A stretch of DNA of 64,000 bases, from contig CATNEN010000025.1 in assembly GCA_950097015.1 (NCBI GenBank), positions 1,142,001 through 1,206,000 of the forward strand, given 5' to 3'. The position numbers and the translations under genes are program-made. Numbering within the stretch: position 1 is the stretch's first letter; each line of letters opens with the position of its first letter. Origin of the DNA: Macrostomum hystrix. Lineage: Eukaryota; Platyhelminthes; Macrostomidae. The notes under the pieces are model-generated. The model ran no database searches, was not told the DNA's origin, and saw only the letters and a program-made list of their open reading frames with translations. Shown piece after piece: positions 50,201 through 60,257 of this stretch.

Positions 50201-52286
50201 TCCTGTCTTGACTTTGCTGGCCCGGCATGAGTTCCGCTTTTAGTTCCGGCCATGCACTGTTGCATGTGAAGGTGATGAAGAGGTCCGGTCTTCCGTACAT
50301 TCTCACGTAGGTCATGGCATCCTGTATTCGCTCATGCATGTAGCGCGGGCCACCTGTGAAAGATGATGGCAGAATGATGACCATCTGACCGATGTCATTT
50401 GGATTTCTCTCATTGGCGACAGCGTCTCGCAGATGGATGTACTCCTCGGCCCTCAGCTTCGTCTGATTAAAGCGGATGAAATTCAGTCGCTCAGTCTCAA
50501 TTTTAGCGTACATGTCCACTGCGAACTGAAGCAACAGCTTTCGGCACCTAAGGATGTAGTTGAAGCTTCCTTCTCGGACCATTAGCCTAAAGGCATAGAA
50601 GTCCATTGCTGACACATTCTTTGTCGCCGATGGGTTTCCAGTGCGAATGTCAATTTGCCTGATGTTGATGTGGTACCCATCCTCTCCGTCCCAGAAAATA
50701 AGCGGATACTGCAATGTATCATAGGCTTTGTGCAGCTCAGAAATCCTTTGCAACTGATTGCTTCGCAGCTGCAGAACAATGTCTCGCTTCTCAAATTCCT
50801 GCCCAACAATTTGAATTGCGACATCGTTAACAACTGGTGCGTTATATCTCCTCTCATGCTGGCCTGCAGGCCGTTTATCAGCACGAATGACTACTCTGTG
50901 CTCCTCTGTGTCCCGTGGCAACCTCTCCATGGCAGTTTTAAATTGACGAACATAATTATTTTTCTCGTGCAGGACTTCCTGTAACTCGAATACAATGTTG
51001 GCACGCACTCCTGGAGCGATTCTACATCGGCGCTCAACCTGCTCTTGATGATCTCCCATGAAGTAGATCTGCAGGAACTTTGGCTCCTCTCCAGGCAGTG
51101 GTAGCAATGATCCTATGTCATGGTACACCTGACCTTGGACTTTGAATGCAGGCATGAACCCTGGCTCACGGACAATACTTTTAGCTCCAAAAGAAGTCAT
51201 TTGAAAGCAGCTGTTGTAGCACCGGATATTAGACAGAAAGTGCTAAGATTCTTCTGTCTCACCCAGCAACAGATGCCGAAGGCATGGTGGCAGGTTCTCG
51301 TTCAAAGGTTCAAGTATGACCTTTCCGTTGGAACAGCATATGCCTGGAGTTTCGTTGGCCCATCTTAATGCATGGCAGCGTGCGCATTTGACCGACATTC
51401 TCGCCATCGCAAGTTTAGGATGGACACCATAGACAACAGTGGGATCATAACTCAGAGCCGCATTCAGTGCCCAAGGACGTGGGCCAGCTGGCTGATCAGG
51501 TTCGTCAACGTTGGGGTTTGTTGGAGCCGGGGGTGGTCCAACAAATTGGAAGGTCTCAGCGCGTTCCCTATGTCGCTCTCGATCATCCTGCCGACGCACT
51601 TCAGCCTGGTTGGCTGTTTCATTGCGACGGGCCTCGGCAGTCCGGTCTCTGTTCTGTTCTTGGCGCTGCTGTGTCTGGACTGCAGTCTCATTGCGACGGG
51701 CCTCGGCAGTCCGGTCTCTGTCCAGTTCTTGGCGCTGCTGTGTCTGGACTGCAGTCTCATTGCGATGGGCCTCGGCAGTCCGGTCTCTGTCCAGTTCTTG
51801 GCGCTGCTGTGTCTGGACTGCAGTCTCATTGCGACGGGCCTCGGCAGTCCGGTCTCTGTCCAGTTCTTGGCGCTGCTGTGTCTGGACTGCAGTCTCATTG
51901 CGATGGGCCTCGGCAGTCCGGTCTCTGTTCTGTTCTTGGCGCTGCTGTGTCTGGACTGCAGTCTCATTGCGACGGGCCTCGGCAGTTCGCTCTCTGTTAA
52001 GCTCTCGTCGCCTATCTACGTCTCTGCCGTGACTGGCTGTAGAACTTATTGCAGCTCCAGCACTGCTTCCACTTGTGCCTGATGTCTGTGCTCTTGTCCG
52101 AGGTCGAAGGTTATAAGGCTGGACTGGCTCAGCTTCATTTTCACTTGAAGCTGCTTGTGGCTGTGCTGAGGTGCTTGGTCTAGGTACTGCTGTTGTTGCG
52201 CCGTCTTCTACTGCATCGTTTGGCCTTGCTGTTGCTCGTCGAGCTGCTTTAGTCAAGCGACTTAAAAAACTTTTCTTAGGTGGCAT
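47281..52286 (-). pseudogene. Helitron Rep-helicase (RepHel), interrupted by one stop and two frameshifts
   Basis: Four minus-strand segments are collinear with a RepHel protein: 52286-51243, 51200-49473, 49567-49073 and 49125-47281. Segment 1 starts MPPKKSFLSRL, has a basic-acidic 23-residue repeat and a cysteine motif (CARCHALRW ... ICCSNGK). An in-frame TAG at 51243-51245 separates it from the Rep part. Rep has the HUH motif GLPHAHILIWL and the Y-x3-Y site YICKYVNKG. After FKSGRY the frame shifts owing to about ten extra bases bounded by GTAT repeats (near 49530). The next segment (SSNEAMWRIFGFSIHERHP) ends after IRTVEG, where a second shift of one base near 49088 leads into the helicase. 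That holds all Pif1/RecD-like motifs: GGTGKT, WDECTMSHK, LLSGDFRQTLPV, HLRTNMR, TINKAQGQSL and YVACSRVGT. The interruptions suggest a recently inactivated copy; sequencing error is possible. Confidence 0.85.
51590..51990 (-). repeat. 69-bp coding repeat inside the Helitron first segment
   Basis: Five to six copies of a 69-bp unit encode a 23-residue charged repeat (QQRQELDRDRTAEARRNETA type). Units alternate between R/H and N/D variants. It looks like a coiled, highly charged spacer before the cysteine motif, and also behaves as a minisatellite. Confidence 0.9.
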
Positions 52287-52969
52287 CTGAAAGTTAGAAG
52301 TAGTCCGAATGACAGGGGACCTGTGTTGAAAAATCTTTCTCTTATCTTCAGTGGGAAAGGCTAAGCCTCTATTTTAGCAAAGCACTGTACGCCAGCCTCT
52401 CTCTTTCTTCTATCCCAGGCTGGCTGGAGAGAAATATCGACTGGAGAGACAGTCTAGGGGTTTGGGCTGTGTACATTCACGGCTTGAAATACAATGTACA
52501 GTCTGGGGCTTCGGCGCCCGGGTAAGGGAGGGGGTGGCTGTAATAAAATTTGGCCCGCAGAGTGGCGGAGGGGAGTTGGGGTGGCTGTCCTCGGAAAACA
52601 AAAAGTGACTCACTTTGAGATGATGCAGCTTTGCTCTGGATTGAGTAGAGATGTTCAAAATTGACAGCATTGTTGGAAAACATGTAAAGTGTAAGTGGAT
52701 CAAATTTGGAGAAAATCTGACAAAGTGGGGCGACGATATGTCGAATTGAGTGATTTTTTGACGATTTTTGAGCAGTTTTTGGCACTTTTGAGCAGGAAGG
52801 AAATGATTTTTCGGGAATTTGAGTAGCCTATTGCACTCAGCGTAGGTGGTTTTAGGTATGTGCAAAGTTTGGTGCGATTTGGTTGAGCGGTTTCGGCGTC
52901 TATAAAGACAAAAGGTTGCACACAGACAGACAGACAGACAGACAGAGTTTTCACTTTTATATATATAGA

Positions 52970-54904
52970 CTAGCTTTTTTTGCCCGTTGTTTTTGGGGCA
53001 GAAATTTAAAGCAAAGCAGTAAGCAATTCACGTCTCTGTATTAACTTTATAGTGAAGGTCACCATTTATTTATTTACTGCATTAATGAAAAGTGAAGAGT
53101 TTGTTTAAGGGCGTTTTAAGTAAAAAATAAGTGAAAAGTTTGTCCAAACAGCCCCCTCTTGATTACTTCTTTAGAAACATGTCTCTTAGCCACTCCTCTA
53201 TACAGTCAGTGGCAGATCCAGGAATTTTGTTTTGGGGCGGTCTGTCAGGGGAGCGCCATGAGAATCACAGAGGGGGTGCCAGCGGCCGAAAAAGGGCGCC
53301 AGGAGCCAAGAAAGGCGCCAGCGGCTGAAAAACAGGAGCCAGCGGCTGAAAAAGGGGCGTCAGCGGCCGAAAAGGGGCGCCAGTGCTGCGACTGGCGCCC
53401 CTGGTGGGGGCATCTTATTCCCATGATTAAAATTTTGGGGGGGGGCGACTGCCCCCAGCCCCCCCCCCCTAAATCTGCCTCTGTATACAGTATGCACTAT
53501 GCATGTACACGCGTATACATAAGGAAAATAGCCATGGCATAACAATAACAATGTCAAAGAAACAAAATCAAACTGTTTCAGAGTTCAGAGTTAGACAGGT
53601 CAAGGTCAATTCGTGACTACTTTTCTATTAATTGCTTGCGAGTCACCTCAAGGCCTGGGGATACAGCACATTCTTCGTTCTTCCCCTTGGTGCGAAAATG
53701 AATAGGCCAGCTGGAGTTCCAACACGGGAGCAGGCGACATAAAGCTGCCCATGCGAGAAGCAAGGAGTCTCCAGGTTGATGCCAGCCACCTTCAGCGACT
53801 GTCCCTGAGCCTTGTTAATAGTCATCGCAAAGCACACTCTCACAGGGAACTGCAGTCGCTTGAACTGAAATGGCAGGTCCGTGGGGATAATTGGAATCCG
53901 GGGAACGAACACAGACTCTCCTCTGCCAGATCCAGTCATTATCGTGGCCTCAATCACGTGTGGGAGGAGCCGCCTGACTATCAGTCTGGTGCCGTTACAC
54001 AGCCTTGGCGCATTCAGGTTGCGGAGGAGCATAATTGGTGCCCCAACTTTCAGCTGCAAGTTGTGCGATGGAGTTCCAGGAGGATCTAGAGAGTTCAGAA
54101 ACTCAACAGGATACTCCACAGCGGTGTCATCAGTCAACGTTGTATCAATTGACTTGTAGGTGAAAACTGCACCTGGCAACTCCTGAAGCAGTTGGTAGTT
54201 AATTTCGTTGGCGGCATCATTTCTAGGACACAGAATTGCCCTCTCTGACAGCCAGTCAACGCCAGCCTCTCTCTTTCTTCTATCCCAGGCTGGCTGGAGA
54301 GAAATATCGACCGGAGAGCCCTGCGCACTGGGACGCCACCGCACTCACCGCACTCAGTCTCAGTGCTGCTTGGGGGCCAGTAGACAGTCTAGGGGTTTGG
54401 GCTGTGTACATTCACGGCTTGAAATACAATGTACAGTCTGGGGCTTCGGCGCCCGGGGAAGGGAGGGGGTGGCTGTAATAAAATTTGGCCCGCAGAGTGG
54501 CGGAGGGGAGTTGGGGTGGCTGTCCTCGGAAAACAAAAAGTGACTCACTTTGAGATGATGCAGCTTTGCTCTGGATTGAGTAGAGATGTTCAAAATTGAC
54601 AGCATTGTTGGAAAACATGTAAAGTGTAAGTGGATCAAATTTGGAGAAAATCTGACAAAGTGGGGCGACGATATGTCGAATTGAGTGATTGTTTGACGAT
54701 TTTTGAGCAGTTTTTTGCACTTTTGAGCAGGAAGGAAATGATTTTTCGGGAATTTGAGTAGCCTATTGCACTCAGCGTAGGTGGTTTTAGGTATGTGCAA
54801 AGTTTGGTGCGATTTGGTTGAGCGGTTTCGGCGTCTATAAAGACAAAAGGTTGCACACAGACAGACAGACAGACAGACAGAGTTTTCACTTTTATATATA
54901 TAGA
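52970..54904 (-). mobile_element. non-autonomous Helitron, copy 3 (same deletion as copy 1)
   Basis: The 5' end TCTATATATATAAAAG is at 54904, preceded by A on the minus strand; the 3' CTAG is at 52970, directly next to the 5' TC of copy 2. Its helicase remnant (54280-53643) and the deletion junction are the same as in copy 1: TTGACTGGC is preceded by GAGAGGCTGGCG. It holds about 65 bases at 54318-54385 that copy 2 lacks, so copy 2 is not its direct parent. Confidence 0.92.
53643..54275 (-). pseudogene. helicase C-terminal remnant in Helitron copy 3
   Basis: The frame from DWLSERAILCPRNDAAN to TKNVLYPQALR is nearly identical to that of copies 1 and 2. It lacks helicase motifs I-IV and Rep; a passenger without expected function. 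Confidence 0.85.
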
Positions 54905-56230
54905 TTATTATATAAACTCCGAAAAATGTTAAGCCGCAAACTCGTGTGATGCTGTAAGTCAACGCTGCCACTCAGTGAGCCACTCAGACAGTTATTTTTA
55001 TTCACACACTATGCTTGCGCTACAATCACACTTGTCCATCCAGCCCTCGAATCAAACCCGCAAGCGAAAAATAAATTGCGCAATGTGCAATTGATTTAAG
55101 ACATTGCATGGGTAGCTAAAAGTCGGGTCTCTAAACGGTGTTCTAAACGTGTCTGCGTCTCCAAACATGGTCCCTGAGTTCGATTCCGCGCAGAGGCCCC
55201 ATTCAATTGGAACGCAGCCGCGGAGAGAAGGCTTGGTGTGTTTTCGCACAATTTACGCCAATGAGGGCCAACCTTCAAGCTGGCACAGTGAGAGCGCACA
55301 CTGCCTGACGACGAGAAAGTCAGGGCAGATGTACACAACTGTGTGTGTGCCTGCGTACGGTATCTGTGTGCTTAGGAGTCTGAGGAATGGGCAGAATTGC
55401 CTCCTCGCTGACTGCGGGTCTACTGTCACCAAATAATTGTGTCAGTGCTCACCGTTCCCTTGCCATTATCATTATTATGATATACCATTGATTTAACACT
55501 TTTAAATCAAGGGTGTTAAAATGTAGGCCTCTCATTACAATGTCAGAACTGCGCTTGGATATGTTTATGAGTGTGCCGCCGCTGAATATCATCTTCAGTT
55601 CAATCCCGAACAATACTATACGGGGTGGAGTACGTTAAAAATGTAGAACCCCAATAACGGGCATGAAAATGCTAATGCACTAATACATAAAGTTATCCGA
55701 CCAAGCTTCACGATATAGGTTCAGTCACAATAATACTGTGTGTGCCCATATTGCAGGGGCTGCTGCTGGAATGCGAAACTGCGTTAGCGTCAACAACCCA
55801 GATTCACGTGCACCACCACTGCACGAAAGTCGAGCGCCAACCCACCTTAACGATCGACGTCAAAGAAAGATGAGAGGCTGAGAGGGGACGGAAGTCGGTA
55901 GACTATCACGCAGACCAACCCAGCAACGCCTTGACAACCTGGCCATCCCATTCCTATACTGCGTCTACCAGCTATCTGAGCCTCCGGGGGATCAATAATT
56001 GCCGCATAGACTGCGAATGCAAAGCAAAGCTCGGTAGAGGGAGCGAAATAGGCAAAAGAACTTTTCGGTGTGTTGTCCCTACACAAGAAAGTTAGAAACC
56101 AGAGGGAGAGAGGCACCAAGCACAGTCGAAGATTTCTGTTCCCAGGGCCCCATGGGGGGAACCGTCCACGCATCCTAATCGCGCTCCTTCTCTCTCCCCC
56201 TTCTATGTATCCTGGCGGACCAAGGAAATA
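54905..56230. other. intergenic region with a probable SINE
   Basis: It opens with the rest of the ATT tail of the split SINE. Between about 55110 and 55485, a B-box-like GAGTTCGATTCCGCGC is followed by a GC-richer body and an end TGCCATTATCATTATTATGA, the layout of a second tRNA-derived SINE. An imperfect hairpin (ATTGATTTAACACTTTTAAA type) lies at 55485-55520. Beyond that nothing is recognised until the FHL first exon. Confidence 0.45.
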
Positions 56231-56239
56231 AAAGGATCG

Positions 56240-56344
56240 GCAACGGCCGGCAGCAAATTGTTTGATCGCGAGCTGCGCGCTCTCAGCTGTGGTAACTGCC
56301 AATACTCCTGCTGATTTTTGGACTGCAGACTTTCATTTTCGAAG
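56240..56344 (+). other. probable 5' UTR exon of the FHL gene
   Basis: Sequence ending CATTTTCGAAG/GTAAGTC at 56344 has a consensus donor. The acceptor at TACTGACAG (56581) lies just before the FHL start codon. The beginning of the exon is not defined. Confidence 0.45.
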
Positions 56345-56582
56345 GTAAGTCAACGACCACGCCTTTTACTGGAAGATTTTATTTCGCGAAACAAAGAAGG
56401 CTAATCAGAGACAAATTCTAAACTAAATTTAAGATCCGTGATTGTTCTGTAAGGCTTTTTCTTATATTTATTGGATATTTATTATTGTAAAATTGTACCA
56501 AAGAAAATCAGAATTTGATTGCAGACATTTTTTTCAAAGATGGTTTTGTGATTTTGAGCTCGTAAACCATCATACTGACAGG

Positions 56583-57954
56583 ATGGCTGATACTCAGAAC
56601 CACGGCGACAATTTCGTCTGCACCAGCTGCAGCAAAGCGCTAACGGGGCATCGTTACATCCTGCGCGAAGAGAAGCCGCACTGTATCCAGTGCTACGAGC
56701 AGGTGTTTGCCAACAGCTGCGAGCAATGCAAGGAAAAGATTGGCTGCGACTCAAAGGTAAGAATTCTGAGCTTAGTCTATAGGACTGTGATCGCAAGCCA
56801 AGGACTGTTACAGTTGTACTGGATAATGTATGATTGCTTTTAAGTCTGATTTTAAGAGCCTGGTAATAGAGACGAGCTCAAGTTGCTTCAGTATCTGTAA
56901 CTTGAGTTTTCACAAACACGTAATAGTTTATTTGGGTCAGGATTATTTGTGAAACGACTAGACCTGTTTTAAATGCGAGCGAGCTGTGTACTCCTGACAA
57001 AAATGTAATTTAGATGAGAGTTCTGATGAAACGGCACATCAAGTTTGTCATCTAGCAGTCGAACCAGAGAGAAAACCAAGGCTTCGAGCAAGTGTTAGCA
57101 TGAGCTCTAGACCAGAAATAATTCTGTTTGCTACAAAAAAGCTCAAACAGGATCTGAATCTATAACACTCGCAAACAATAGCCAATTATTACCGCAAGGA
57201 TCTCTCGTACAAGGACCGACACTGGCACGAGCGTTGCTTCAACTGCTCATCCTGCAAGAACAGCCTAGTCGACAAGCCGTTCGCCACGAAGGACGACGCC
57301 CTGTTCTGCTCGACATGTCACGACGAAAAGTTCGCCGCTCGCTGCGACGGCTGCGGCAAAGCCTTCAGCGCCGGAACGCGCAAGTACGAATACCACGGCA
57401 AGCAGTGGCACGAGAACTGCTTCCTGTGCAAGGAGTGCCGCGAGCCAATCGGCAGCCGTTCGTTTATCCCGCACGATCAAGAGGTCTGCTGCGTGCCCTG
57501 CTACGAGCAGAAGTACGCTCAGAAGTGCCGCAAATGCCAGCAGGCTATTAAGCGTGGCGGCGTCACGTACAAGGGCGAGCCGTACCACAAGGAGTGCCTG
57601 GTGTGCGGCAACTGCAACGCCCAACTGGCCGGCCTGAAGTTCACTAGCAAGGAAGACAAGCCGTACTGCGCCGAGTGCTACGGCCAGCTGTTTGCCAAGA
57701 AATGCTGCCGCTGCACCCAGCCAATCACGGGTGAGACCTTTATTGCGTACTGACTGGACTTTAATGTAAGAATTGCATTTCATGGCGACAATCGCCTTGA
57801 TTTGGCAGGCTTCGGCGGCTGCAAATTCATTTCATTCGAGGAGCGGCACTGGCACTCGGACTGCTTCGTGTGCTACAAGTGCTCCGTGAATCTAGTTGGC
57901 CGGGGCTTCCTCACCGATGGCGACGAGATTCTCTGCCCGGAGTGCGGCCGCTAA
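56583..57954 (+). CDS. four-and-a-half LIM domain protein (FHL family)
   Basis: Three coding exons, 56583-56756, 57199-57730 and 57809-57954, with GT-AG borders and consistent phases, give 283 residues, very close to vertebrate FHL proteins (about 280). The order is a half LIM (FVCTSCSKAL ... CIQCYEQVFANSCEQC) followed by four complete LIM domains, each with the C-x2-C-x16-19-H-x2-C double zinc pattern: HWHERCFNCSSC, QWHENCFLCKEC, PYHKECLVCGNC and HWHSDCFVCYKC. Conserved family blocks include GGVTYKGEPYHKEC, FTSKEDKPYCAECYGQLFAKKC and the end LVGRGFLTDGDEILCPEC. FHL proteins are scaffolds in muscle and the nucleus that join actin-based structures and transcription factors. The ATG is the first codon after an acceptor and fits the family N terminus. 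FHL paralogues cannot be told apart. Confidence 0.96.
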
Positions 57955-59019
57955 GAGCCGGCTCGATTAATGAATATGAAAACGCACTAATTTCGGACAC
58001 AGCTTTCTAATTCTACTACTCGATCGTGCAGCAGTACGAGTAGTATTGTTTGATTGAAGAATTTCATAAAAAATTCAATTGAAAATGACGCTTATTAGCA
58101 ATAGATTCTTTGCTATAGTTTTAATTTCAAGTTCCACTGTAAGACATTGTAAGGTAGCTTTTTAAGAAAAAAATTTTAAACTTGGACAAGAAATCTAATA
58201 ATTACATTATCATAGAGGATTAAAATATAGCCAAAGAAAATTGCCTCGTTCTTTAGTCAATACTTAAAAAATTAATATTAGTTTTTTTCCTAATTCGCTC
58301 GCTGCATCTTAAAATTGATCCTAAATCGATCGAACCTCGCTTTTGAGCACTTGACCGTGTGTGCAACTCATGCGATTATGTTTTTTGATCCACTAAAATA
58401 ACTGAACCAGATATTCAACCTAAAAGAAAAATTTATTTCATCGATCATTGTCATGATCATAACTCTCCACTTTAGTGCCTACGCCAGATTTTTTTATGCT
58501 TGAGTTTAAAATATAAAACTTCAGATTCAATTCATTAGCATTCACAATCCCGGAGAAAGAAATGAAAAATAAACAAACAGTATTTCACATGATGTAGTGA
58601 AATTTTTGTGTAACGTGTAGTTTTTTCTAACTAACCCGGCTAGCAATAATATTTGGATTCGCATGCTTAAGGAAATCTTGGCTTAACTATAATTTTGATT
58701 AAAAACCTGAATGAGATGCTAATTTAAATATCATATGAAGCTGAAGTTTAACAAAACGGTTATATTGTTCGTTTAAACTGCTGATGGTTGGTTATAAATA
58801 GGTCTAAAACATGGAGTTTAAAAATGTCAAAAACACAAGTTGCTAATTACAAACTATTCCAAATTTACGTATTTTGAAACAATACGAGTACAATACGAGT
58901 ACAATACGAGTACAATACGAGCGTATTTGAAGCCAAGTGCTCATACTCGTAGCTCAGTATCATAGACAAATCAAATCTCAGCGAATTTCTCAGCACAGCA
59001 GTTCACGCACATGGTAGAT
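57955..59019. other. FHL 3' UTR and AT-rich intergenic sequence
   Basis: AT-rich. AATAAA occurs at 58568-58573, far from the stop. A small tandem repeat of four 11-bp units (ACAATACGAGT) is at 58879-58922. No other gene recognised. Confidence 0.5.
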
Positions 59020-59115
59020 TTATGCTAGGCTTCCGAGTGCGTAAATAGTCTTTGCACGAGTGCGCGCAGCGCACGAGTGCCATAGACTATTTACGCACTA
59101 GGAAGCCTAGCATAA
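59020..59115. repeat. long inverted repeat (hairpin-forming)
   Basis: The left arm TTATGCTAGGCTTCCGAGTG continues CGTAAATAGTC and GCAC..GTGCGC, and is repeated inverted with few mismatches (GCGCAC, GACTATTTACGCACT, GGAAGCCTAGCATAA). The stem is about 46 bp and the loop very short. It may be a foldback transposon or a small hairpin RNA locus; related phrases (CATAGAC, TTTACxGCAC) recur up to 59340. Confidence 0.8.
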
Positions 59116-59807
59116 GTGCATTGATCTATGACCAAGTGTGTGTGCGCAAGACCAGCTCCTTCGGCCCATAGACAATACCCGTCTGGGATTTACTGCATAG
59201 TAGCTCAGAAGAGGGATGGCACGGAGATCAAGTGGAGTATCATTTACCGCACAGTTGCGGAATTTACTGCACACTTCAATCTATTTCTTTGATGGCCTTT
59301 GGGCCATAAACTATACACGAGTTTGAGACGTTTACGCACACTTGGTTATATGTCAATGTAGCTTGTGCAGTTAACCAAACGAGCTTGGCGCGCATATTTT
59401 TAGTGCTTTGTTAACGGATTGTTTACAGCACACTGAGACTGAGTAGTGCTAATAATGGTACGAGACTAAAGGTGCCTTGACAAATTTACATTAGCTCAGA
59501 CGCAAGGGAATTAAGGAAAAGTACAGATAAACAATCACCTAAAAACTTTTAGTCAAATATTTTCATTTCAGAAAAAGTTCAATCAAAATTAATTAAGTTA
59601 CATAGATATTTGACTTTTTTGGCAAGTAATGGATTAAATATAAAATGACCTGCTTAAAACTAACGTTGTTTTTATATAGCTATCAGAAAATTCGAGAAGT
59701 TTCAGTCAGCCTCTAAATGTCGGTATGTGAAGCTCCAGGGAAATTAAGTTAAAAAGTTTCAAGAAGTGTGAAATTTTAAATTTAATGAAGTTTCAGGTAA
59801 ATGTGAT
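59116..59807. other. intergenic sequence with degenerate repeats of the hairpin motif
   Basis: Phrases such as GGGATTTACTGCA, TTTACCGCACAG and CGTTTACGCACAC echo the hairpin arm, suggesting that the hairpin belongs to a larger decayed element. No gene recognised. Confidence 0.4.
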
Positions 59808-59960
59808 CACAGTGCTCATGGGAAGTCAAAATGACACAAAAAATTGCCCAAGAAAATGATTTTGTAAACCATATACCAGAGCATCTCGTATACCCAGAAC
59901 AGGTTTTTTTTAAATCGTAAGTGCTTGTCCTAGCGTACAACAGACTTTTTATTTTATTCA
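59808..59960 (+). repeat. left terminal inverted repeat of the RAG1/Transib-like transposon
   Basis: It begins CACAGTG; 21 bases further in lies ACAAAAAAT (59836-59844), similar to the RAG nonamer ACAAAAACC. The partner is the inverted copy at 62428-62581. Confidence 0.9.
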
Positions 59961-60257
59961 GCTTAAACAGGTCCTTTATTGTGAAGTTGCAACGAAAAAT
60001 GAAGCATTCCCATCTTTTTAGTATTTTATGCTGATCCTGCAATGCACAGAGTATTTAGTTTTGATTAGGGACGGCAGGAAAAAGTACAATAAATATTGAC
60101 TGCTGAGATTGTATCATGACTTTTGTGTGATGCATCACAGATGTGATATGGCAGTGTACAAAGTTGTAGAAAGCACTGTACATATGCGGCTAGTCACCTC
60201 ACTTGAAAATAAAGTCTGATATTGTCTGTCCTGTGACATAAATTGTTCCTTGCATCT

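Larger units (their letters stand above)
46608..52969 (-). mobile_element. near full-length Helitron, copy 2
   Basis: A minus-strand element of 6.36 kb. The 5' end is TCTATATATATAAAAG (52969 downward). The 3' end is the hairpin GCCCC...GGGC, AAAAAAAG and CTAG (to 46608), followed by T, the Helitron end rule. It encodes a Rep-helicase in several frames (see separate entries). It abuts the 3' end of copy 3 directly at 52969/52970, and its own 3' end lies in the ATT tail of a SINE. Near identity of the shared parts with copies 1 and 3 shows recent activity. Confidence 0.93.

Noticed and set aside
57265-57783. A 172-codon minus-strand frame opposite FHL
   Set aside because: It is antisense to conserved LIM domains and leucine-rich only because of codon bias.
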